From NCBI GenBank assembly GCA_035294855.1, contig DATGKD010000136.1, positions 1 through 10,722 of the forward strand: a stretch of DNA of 10,722 bases, given 5' to 3'. The stretch comes from DATGKD01 sp035294855. GTDB lineage: Bacteria > Actinomycetota > Acidimicrobiia > Acidimicrobiales > UBA8190. The notes under the pieces are model-generated. The model was not told the origin of the DNA, did no database searches, and saw nothing but the letters and a program-made list of their open reading frames with translations. This document shows positions 5,278-10,722 of the stretch, piece after piece; positions within the stretch are counted from its first letter, which is position 1, and every line of letters starts with the position of its first letter. The translations under genes and the position numbers were made by a program.

Positions 5278-6131
5278 CGAAGCAGCGCCTGAGCACTCGT
5301 TGGCGGCTCCGCCCCGGCGAGCGCGTCGACCTGGCCCACCGCGACGCCGGTTCGACGGCGGGCATGCCCGGCGACAAACAGGCGACGGTCGACGAGCTGG
5401 GCACGTTGAGCGTCGAGCTCTTCGCACTCCAGGACAAGCTCTGGGCCGAAGCTCGGCGCTCGGTGCTCGTCGTCCTCCAGGGCCTGGACGCCTCGGGCAA
5501 GGACGGCAGCATCAAGCACGTCTTCCGGGGGGTGAACCCCCAAGCCACACGGGTGGCGTCGTTCAAGCAGCCGACACCCGAGGAGCTTGCCCACGACTTC
5601 CTCTGGCGCGTGCATCGCCAAGCTCCTGCGGCGGGTGAGATCGGCGTGTTCAACCGCTCGCACTACGAAGACGTTCTCGTGGCGCGCGTCCACGGGCTCG
5701 TGCCCGAAGCCGTGTGGCGTGACCGCTACCACCGGATCAACGCCTTCGAAGCGTCGCTCGTTCGAGCCGGCACGGCCATCGTCAAGTTCTTCTTGCACGT
5801 GTCGTTCGAGGAGCAGGGGCGGCGGTTGGAGGAGCGCCTCGACCGACCCGACAAGATCTGGAAGGCGAGCCCTTCCGACTTCGCCGAACGGGTGCGGTGG
5901 GACGAGTACCAGACGGCCTACGCCGAGGCGCTCGAACACACCACGACCGAGCTCGCGCCGTGGTACGTGGTGCCGGCCGACCACAAGTGGTTCAGGAACT
6001 GGGTCATCAGCCGCGTCCTCATCGACACGCTCGAGGAGATGGACCCCCGCTACCCCACGCGCACCCCCGCGGAGCTCGACGCCGTGCGCCAGGCGGCCGC
6101 AGCGGCCGCGAGCGGCAAACGCGCTCGCTGA
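5274..6131 (+). CDS. ppk2: Polyphosphate kinase 2, class III-like (polyphosphate:nucleotide phosphotransferase)
   Basis: A 285-residue cytoplasmic kinase of the PPK2 family, which moves phosphate from polyphosphate to nucleotides. Walker A is GLDASGKD (70-77), followed by the family stretch SIKHVFRGVNPQATRVASF. The Walker B region is GVFNRSHYEDVLVARV (124-139). The lid is around RLEERLDRPDKIWK (184-197), and STEYAPWYVIPA-like residues appear as TTELAPWYVVPADHKWFRNW (224-243). These segments closely resemble, from memory, Meiothermus ruber PPK2 of class III, which can phosphorylate both AMP and ADP and so make ATP from AMP. The class assignment is inference from overall similarity. Length fits a single-domain PPK2. 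GTG 5274 is preferred over ATG 5268 because of ribosome-binding spacing. It lies between the DUF480 gene and the broken SRPBCC gene (46-base gap), all on the same strand. Confidence 0.93.
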   Translation: MTKQRLSTRWRLRPGERVDLAHRDAGSTAGMPGDKQATVDELGTLSVELFALQDKLWAEARRSVLVVLQGLDASGKDGSIKHVFRGVNPQATRVASFKQPTPEELAHDFLWRVHRQAPAAGEIGVFNRSHYEDVLVARVHGLVPEAVWRDRYHRINAFEASLVRAGTAIVKFFLHVSFEEQGRRLEERLDRPDKIWKASPSDFAERVRWDEYQTAYAEALEHTTTELAPWYVVPADHKWFRNWVISRVLIDTLEEMDPRYPTRTPAELDAVRQAAAAAASGKRAR

Positions 6132-6164
6132 AGCTCGGGCCGTCCGAACGGCGGAAGGACGGGC

Positions 6165-6170
6165 CATACT
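6165..6170 (+). promoter_or_regulatory. -10-like box before the SRPBCC gene
   Basis: CATACT has the conserved A at position 2 and T at position 6 of a -10 element. It ends 7 bases before ATG 6178. The nearest purine-rich sequence (GGAAGGA, about 6152-6158) is about 19 bases from the ATG, too far for a normal ribosome-binding site, so a leaderless start is plausible. Confidence 0.35.
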
Positions 6171-6177
6171 TCCTGCC

Positions 6178-6647
6178 ATGGATGCTCTGCGTGAATCCGG
6201 TTCGATCGTCATCGCCCGCTCGGCCGACGAGCTCTACGACATCGTGTCGGACGTGACCCGCATGGGTGGATGGAGCCCGTTCTGCACGGCGTGCTGGTGG
6301 GACGAAGGTGCCGGTCCTCGTGTCGGAGCGATGTTCACGGGGAGAAACGCGCTCCCCGATCGCACCTGGGAGACGCGCTCGGAGGTGGTGGCGGCCGATC
6401 GCGGCCGGGAGTTCGCCTATGTCGTCCAGCCACGGGGACCCGTTGGGGGTACGCGCTCGCGCCGGTCGACGGCGGGACCGAGCTCACCGAGTCCTGGGAA
6501 TTCCCGGCCACCGCGATCGCAGGCTTCCAGGAGCGCTTCGGGGAGGACGCCGACAACCAGATCGAGCAGCGACGTGACCTGGCACGCACGGGGATCGCCG
6601 CCACGCTGGCCGCCATCAAGCAGGACGCCGAAGGCTCGTCGGCCTGA
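6178..6647 (+). pseudogene. SRPBCC (polyketide cyclase/dehydrase-like) protein, frameshifted
   Basis: Two frames together make one START/SRPBCC-fold protein of about 156 residues. The first frame starts at ATG 6178: SIVIARSADELYDIVSDVTRMGGWSP, then CWWDEGAGPRVGAMFTGRN and EFAYVV at 6415-6426. Homology-like sequence then continues in another frame from about 6438: TRWGYALAPVDGG, TELTESWEFP and a C-terminal helix ending AIKQDAEGSSA, stop TGA 6645-6647. The switch falls in 6427-6440. Going from the first to the second frame needs one base that is absent; total length 470 nt is one short of a multiple of three, which fits a single-base deletion. The family binds hydrophobic ligands, but the substrate is unknown. 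The cause may be a real mutation or a sequencing/assembly error, since the rest of the gene shows no decay. Without correction, the first frame runs on to about 6729, into the 3' end of the convergent ATPase gene. Confidence 0.8.
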
Positions 6648-6667
6648 GGCCTCGACGGGGCCGGGGT

Positions 6668-6688
6668 CCGCCGACTCTCAGACGGCGG
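6668..6688. terminator. Hairpin between the SRPBCC and transporter ATPase genes
   Basis: CCGCCG (6668-6673) pairs exactly with CGGCGG (6683-6688) around a 9-base loop. It lies 20 bases past the SRPBCC stop and spans the stop codon of the convergent ATPase gene. No T-run follows on either strand, so it is at most a weak or factor-dependent terminator. Confidence 0.3.
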
Positions 6689-8423
6689 CGCCTGACCTCG
6701 CGATGGCCGCCTCGTCGGTGCCGAGGTAGGACGCGATCACGGCCGGGTGGGCGAGGACCTCCTGGGGCGAGCCTTCGGCGATGACGTGGCCGAGCTCGAG
6801 CGCGACCAACCGGTCGCACAGGGAGCTCAGCATGGGCATGTCGTGCTCGATGATGAGGATCGAGCAGCCCGTCTGCTCGCGCACCCGGCGCAACAGCGGG
6901 CCGAGCGCCTCGGTCTCCTTCTGGGCGATGCCCCCCGAGGGCTCGTCGAGCATCAGCACTTCGGGGTCCTGGGCCATGATGCACGCCAGGTCGACGATGC
7001 GACGGGTGCCGGTGGACAGCTCGCCGGTCAGCTTCTCCCGGTAGGCCCGCAATCCCATCATGTCGATGAGCGCGTCGACTTCGGCCATGACGGCCAGCTC
7101 CGACTCGAAGGACGCGGGCAGCTGCAACGCCGCGGCAAACATGTCCCTGCTCTGCAGGTGGCGCTCGCGCGACACGGCGATCGTCTCCGCCACCGTCAGC
7201 GTGGGGAACAGCAACGCGTCCTGGAACGACCGGCCGAGCGCGCCTTTGGCCCGCAGGTTCGGTGCCCAGTCGGTGACGTCCACGCCGCGCAGCACGATCC
7301 GGCCCTCGTCCACCTGTAAGAAGCCCGAGATGCAGTCCATCAGCGTGGTCTTGCCCGCGCCGTTGTGCCCGATGAGGCCGACGATCTCGCCCTTGCGCAC
7401 CGCGAGGTCGACGTAGTCGACGGCGGTGATGCCGCCGAAGGTCTTCACCACCTGCCGGCACTGGAGGACCGCCTTGGCGTCGGCCGCCACCCGGGGCGCC
7501 GCCGGAGCCGGCTCGGGCTGCGGCGCCCGTCGCGAGGCGATGTCGACCGGTGGGGGCTCGACGGAGGACTCGAGGGACGGCTCGGCCGGAGAAGGTTGGA
7601 GCGGCGAGGGAGCATCGCCGTCCGGCTCGGTGGAAGTGTCGATCACCGATGCTCCGGCGATGAACACCGAGCGCAGGATGTCGGGGCGCTCGAGCAGTTC
7701 GGCGGTGGGGCCCTCGAAGCGGACCTCGCCCTTCTCCATGAACGCCGCCCGCTTGGCCAGGTTCAGGGCGATGTTCACCGACTGCTCGACGATCACCACC
7801 GTGGTGCCGCGGCGGTGCACCTCTTCCACGACTTCGAGCAGCTGGCCCACGATGGTGGGGGCGAGGCCGAGCGACAGCTCGTCGATCATGAGCAGCTCGG
7901 GCCGCGTCATAAGCGCCGAGCCCAACGCCAGCATCTGCTGCTCCCCGCCGGAGAGGTTGCCCGCCATCTGGTGGTAGCGCTGCGACAGGATGGGGAACAG
8001 CGAGAGCACTTCTTCGCGTGCTTTGTCGACGCGTGCCGGGTGATCACGGATCAACCAGGCCGCCATCTTCAGGTTCTCCGCCACCGACAGCGTGGGGAAC
8101 ACCCCCTTGCCGCCGGGCATCATCGAGATGCCGCGCCGCGCCGTGACGTCGGCGGCGAGCTTGGTGATGTCCTCGCCCTTGAACGTCACCTTGCCGCGCT
8201 TGGGGCGCACGAGGCCGCAGATGCCCTTCAACAGCGTCGACTTGCCCGCGCCGTTGGTGCCGAGGAGCGCGACGAGCTCGCCCTCGTGGACGTCGAAGTC
8301 CACCCCGAACAGGATCTGCACCGACCCGTACGACATGTCGATGCCGCGGCACGACAGCAGGGTCTGGGGAGCAGGCGGCACCACGGGCGTGCGCTCGGTC
8401 GGGGTGGTCTCGACGCTCGTCAT
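6678..8423 (-). CDS. Fused LivF-LivG ATPase of a branched-chain amino acid-type ABC transporter
   Basis: A 581-residue chain with two complete ABC ATPase domains that power the permease encoded just upstream. Domain one (about 22-258) is LivF-like: Walker A GTNGAGKST (55-63), signature LSGGEQQ (157-163), Walker B LLMIDELSLGLAP (Asp181, Glu182, with Leu where Pro is usual) and VVIVEQSVNIAL, which lacks the switch His as LivF proteins typically do. Domain two (about 319-570) is LivG-like: Walker A GHNGAGKTT (352-360), Q-loop FQDALLFPTLTV (Gln401), variant signature LSTGTRR (469-475), Walker B VLMLDEPSGG (Asp493, Glu494) and switch His527 (IIEHDM). A roughly 60-residue Pro/Ser/Glu-rich linker (about 259-318) joins them. 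LivF and LivG are usually separate proteins of about 240-260 residues. ATG 8423 overlaps the permease stop by 4 bases (ATGA), so translation is coupled. The substrate (branched-chain or other amino acids, amides, urea) cannot be told. Confidence 0.93.
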   Translation of the reverse strand: MTSVETTPTERTPVVPPAPQTLLSCRGIDMSYGSVQILFGVDFDVHEGELVALLGTNGAGKSTLLKGICGLVRPKRGKVTFKGEDITKLAADVTARRGISMMPGGKGVFPTLSVAENLKMAAWLIRDHPARVDKAREEVLSLFPILSQRYHQMAGNLSGGEQQMLALGSALMTRPELLMIDELSLGLAPTIVGQLLEVVEEVHRRGTTVVIVEQSVNIALNLAKRAAFMEKGEVRFEGPTAELLERPDILRSVFIAGASVIDTSTEPDGDAPSPLQPSPAEPSLESSVEPPPVDIASRRAPQPEPAPAAPRVAADAKAVLQCRQVVKTFGGITAVDYVDLAVRKGEIVGLIGHNGAGKTTLMDCISGFLQVDEGRIVLRGVDVTDWAPNLRAKGALGRSFQDALLFPTLTVAETIAVSRERHLQSRDMFAAALQLPASFESELAVMAEVDALIDMMGLRAYREKLTGELSTGTRRIVDLACIMAQDPEVLMLDEPSGGIAQKETEALGPLLRRVREQTGCSILIIEHDMPMLSSLCDRLVALELGHVIAEGSPQEVLAHPAVIASYLGTDEAAIARSGAAV

Positions 8424-10648
8424 CCCGAGCGCGCCTCGGCGGGTTGCTTGTCGGCCACGGGTGCGTGGCCGTTACCGGACGCCAGGGTGGTGAGCAGATC
8501 GGTCTCGCCAGGGAGCCCCTTCTCGCGCGCTTGGCGCTTGTCGGCCACGAGGCTGGGCACGACGATCCCGCGGCGGTCCGCCACGACCCGCAGGAGGCGG
8601 TCGCGCACGTCGTAGACGAGCTGGCCGATCCCGCCGGGCAGCACCTGCAGCACCCACAGGAGGGCCGCACCGCTGATGAGCAGGTGCACCTGGCCCAGCG
8701 CGGTGATGGACTCCAGGTACTTGAAGCCGAGGACGCCGATCAGGACACCGGCCACCGAGCCCAGGCCGCCGATGACCGAGTACCCGAAGATCGTGATGCT
8801 GTCGACGGGCGGGAAGCTCCCCGGGTTGAGCGCTTGGAGCAACAAGACATCGAGCGCGCCGGCCACACCGGCGATGACACCGGCCACGGCGAAGCCGGCC
8901 AGCTTGATCTGGGTCGTGGGGACAGCCGCCGAGGCCGCGGCCCGCTCGTTGTCCTTGGTGCCGATGAGGACGCGCCCGGCGCGTGCTTTGCGCATGCCGC
9001 TCACCGCCAGGATGGCGAGCACCAGGAACGCCAGGCACACGAGATACATCTCGTACTCGTTGTTGAGGTCGAAACGCTGCAACAGCAGAGGCCTCGGCAC
9101 GCCTTCCGCCGGGATGAATTGCGGGAACGTCGCCTGGTTCAAGAAGTACTGGTCCAGGGCGATGGCGAGCGCCAGGGTCGTGACCGCCAGGAACAGTCCC
9201 TTGATGCGCAGCGCCGGCAGGCCGACGAGCAGCGCCACGGCTGCGCCCACGACGCCCGACACCGAGACCACGATGAAGAAGTCGGCGTTCCAGTGGGCGA
9301 CCATGTTCCCGGCGACGACCCCCGCCACGCCCGCAATGCCGAACTGGCCCAGGCTGATCTGGCCGCCCCAGCCGGTGAGCACGACCAGGGACACCCCGAT
9401 CATCGCCCAGATGATGGCGAAGCCGGCGAGCAGCTGGTTGCTCGGCCCCCACGTGTGGGGGATCCAGATGAACGCCAGGGCGAGCACGGCGAAGATCGCC
9501 CGGCGCGCCCACTTCACTTCCGGCAGCCGCCGCAACTCGCTGGGGACGGCCTTCAGCGCGCCCACCGCCGACCACGACGACGCGCCCGCCTCCTCGGCCC
9601 GGCTGAGCTTGTTGGACTGGGCCAGCAGGGCGATGACGATCACGGCCAGGTAGAAGGCCCAGATGATGGCGGGGTTGCCGGTGGTGTTCCACCGGACGAG
9701 CGCCTCCATGATGCCGAGGCCGATGCCCGCGCCGAACGCCAGCGGCAGCGACTCCATGCGGGCCACCACGGCGATGGCGAGCATGGGCAGCAACGTGATC
9801 GGCCCGTTGGAGGCCACCCCGGGCTTCACCCCTTCGAACGGGGCGGAGAGCATGTAGGTGAGCACCGCCAGCGCGCCGGCGATCGTCCACACGATGGTGG
9901 CGAGGCGGCGCACGGGGATGCCGAGGAGCATGGCCCGGTCGCTGTTCTCGGCGGCGGCCCGCACGGCGATGCCGGCGTTGGTCTTGAGCAAGAACCACGC
10001 CAGCGCGCTGATGACGAGGGGGACCACGAGCACGGCGAGGATCTCCGCGCTGTGGAACGTGTACACGTCGACGGTGATCGAGATGTTGAACGGGGGCGCG
10101 AACGCACCGGTGAGTGCGGTGAAGCCTTCGTGCTTGGAGCCGAGGAATTCGAGCCCCCCGAGCACCTGGGCGAGACCGACGCTCGCCACCAGCAGCACGA
10201 GCCGGGGCGCGTTCTTGAAACGCCGGATGGTCGTCACCTCGACGGTGGCGCCCACGATGCCGCCCACGATGACGGCGAGGGGGAGCGCGATCCAGTAGTC
10301 GAGCCCGTGCACCTTGACGAGCCCGATGGTCAGCACGCCGACGAGGCTGCCCAGCGCGCCGTGCGCGAAGTTGATGAACCGGTTGGCCCGGTACACGAGG
10401 ATGAGGCCCATGGCGCCGAGCGCGTTGACCGACCCGTAGACCACGCCCACGAGGACGAAGCCGATGGGCGCGTGCTTGTGGATCCATCCGTGCTTGCCGG
10501 AGGCAGTGGCGAACGCGATGTAGACGACGAGGACCGTGGCCACCGCCAGCACCCAGCGGAGCCGGGCGGGCAGCCGCTTCCACCGCCCGGACGCGGCGGC
10601 AGCGAGCCTGAGGCCGCGGTCGAGCACGGCAGGGGCGCTGGTCGTCAT
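8420..10648 (-). CDS. Fused LivH-LivM permease of a branched-chain amino acid-type ABC transporter
   Basis: A 742-residue membrane protein combining both permeases of a HAAT-type importer. The LivH-like half (about 60-345) has GLILVYRANRFINFAHGALG (81-100) and the ATPase-contact loop RAAAENSDRAMLLGIPVRRL (230-249). The LivM-like half (about 380-680) has LTGWGGQISLGQFGIAGVAG (424-443) and its own contact loop, RVLIGTKDNERAAASAAVP (559-577). I count about 19-20 hydrophobic segments, including one extra near the N-terminus (about 32-48). The halves are joined by a charged segment of about 35 residues (346-380). The C-terminal tail (about 680-742) is polar and probably cytoplasmic. LivH and LivM are normally separate proteins of about 300 and 330-420 residues, so the length fits a simple fusion. 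ATG 10648 has no clear ribosome-binding sequence. The downstream ATPase gene overlaps by 4 bases. Membrane topology across the fusion point was not computed. Confidence 0.92.
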   Translation of the reverse strand: MTTSAPAVLDRGLRLAAAASGRWKRLPARLRWVLAVATVLVVYIAFATASGKHGWIHKHAPIGFVLVGVVYGSVNALGAMGLILVYRANRFINFAHGALGSLVGVLTIGLVKVHGLDYWIALPLAVIVGGIVGATVEVTTIRRFKNAPRLVLLVASVGLAQVLGGLEFLGSKHEGFTALTGAFAPPFNISITVDVYTFHSAEILAVLVVPLVISALAWFLLKTNAGIAVRAAAENSDRAMLLGIPVRRLATIVWTIAGALAVLTYMLSAPFEGVKPGVASNGPITLLPMLAIAVVARMESLPLAFGAGIGLGIMEALVRWNTTGNPAIIWAFYLAVIVIALLAQSNKLSRAEEAGASSWSAVGALKAVPSELRRLPEVKWARRAIFAVLALAFIWIPHTWGPSNQLLAGFAIIWAMIGVSLVVLTGWGGQISLGQFGIAGVAGVVAGNMVAHWNADFFIVVSVSGVVGAAVALLVGLPALRIKGLFLAVTTLALAIALDQYFLNQATFPQFIPAEGVPRPLLLQRFDLNNEYEMYLVCLAFLVLAILAVSGMRKARAGRVLIGTKDNERAAASAAVPTTQIKLAGFAVAGVIAGVAGALDVLLLQALNPGSFPPVDSITIFGYSVIGGLGSVAGVLIGVLGFKYLESITALGQVHLLISGAALLWVLQVLPGGIGQLVYDVRDRLLRVVADRRGIVVPSLVADKRQAREKGLPGETDLLTTLASGNGHAPVADKQPAEARSG

Positions 10649-10669
10649 GCGCCGATCACGACCACGGGA

Positions 10670-10722
10670 TCACCCCGACGGAGCGGGACAGCCGGGCGGC
10701 CCCTGCGGCACGTTGCCCGTCG
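10670..10722 (-). CDS. Possible 3' end of an upstream gene, perhaps the transporter's substrate-binding protein
   Basis: One minus-strand frame enters from the right edge and ends at TGA 10672-10670, reading TGNVPQGPPGCPAPSG. Its third positions are G or C in 14 of 16 codons. A binding-protein gene is commonly found just upstream of Liv permeases, and 21 bases would separate the two. The other two frames are also open here: one ends ...VVVIGA at 10645, overlapping the permease ATG, and one ends at about 10660. The choice is therefore weak and no domain is visible. Confidence 0.25.
   Translation of the reverse strand, partial: TGNVPQGPPGCPAPSG

Noticed and set aside
5184..6212. A 342-codon minus-strand frame opposite ppk2 (and a similar one at 4625-5653)
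   Set aside because: Both lie opposite secure genes (PPK2, DUF480), have atypical composition and no recognisable motif.
6445..6449. Programmed -1 frameshifting on the GGGGG run in the SRPBCC gene
   Set aside because: No canonical slippery heptamer is present, and the conserved TRW of the second frame lies before the run, so slippage there would not restore the expected sequence.
7365..8615. A 416-codon plus-strand frame opposite the fused ATPase
   Set aside because: It shadows a gene with complete Walker A, signature and Walker B motifs, and has no family pattern of its own.
8472..10583. A 703-codon minus-strand frame overlapping the fused permease
   Set aside because: It is the same strand read out of phase: Arg/Pro/Gly/His-rich with no membrane segments. 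The in-phase frame is a clear LivH-LivM protein.
1..10722. CRISPR arrays, tRNA/rRNA genes, transposases, integrases, toxin-antitoxin pairs
   Set aside because: No regularly spaced direct repeats, cloverleaf-like conserved arms, transposase or integrase motifs, or paired small toxin-antitoxin ORFs were seen by eye on either strand; a covariance-model scan could still be run to confirm.

Overview
The window is about 70% G+C, with dense, closely spaced genes on both strands and codons strongly biased to G or C in the third position. The gene families point to a high-GC actinobacterium: a SigK/RskA-like sigma and anti-sigma pair, a short TatA, fused Liv transporter genes and probable leaderless starts. 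A lineage such as Acidimicrobiia is a guess from gene style, not something the sequence proves. I see no rRNA, tRNA, CRISPR array, insertion sequence or integrase. No gap between genes exceeds about 160 bases.

Layout. Positions 1-394 (+) hold the 3' end of a gene cut by the window edge, probably an M48-family metallopeptidase. It converges on a minus-strand pair: tatA (1993-1802), then a secreted lipoprotein lipase (1707-406). Divergent from tatA runs a sigma/anti-sigma operon (about 2155-3557, +). It converges on a minus-strand pair, a VOC-fold protein (4449-3988) and an ABM-domain protein (3911-3591). Divergent from these is a plus-strand run: a DUF480/YceH-like protein (4560-5228), a class III-like polyphosphate kinase 2 (5274-6131) and an SRPBCC-domain gene broken by a frameshift (6178-6647). 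The right third, on the minus strand, is a branched-chain amino acid-type (Liv/HAAT) ABC transporter. Both permeases are fused into one chain (10648-8420) and both ATPases into another (8423-6678), with a 4-base ATGA overlap. The last 53 bases may be the end of an upstream substrate-binding protein gene.

How the genes fit together. The sigma factor and its membrane anti-sigma factor form a self-contained envelope-signalling switch. TatA is one component of the folded-protein exporter; its partners are not here. PPK2 links polyphosphate to the nucleotide pool. The transporter is a complete two-chain membrane and ATPase core lacking only its binding protein.

The most notable points are the doubly fused transporter, the single-base frameshift in the SRPBCC gene, -10-like boxes placed exactly for leaderless transcripts at two or three plus-strand genes, and a partial duplication around the ppk2 start. 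I found no convincing undescribed multi-gene system; most of the window is ordinary housekeeping and regulatory content.
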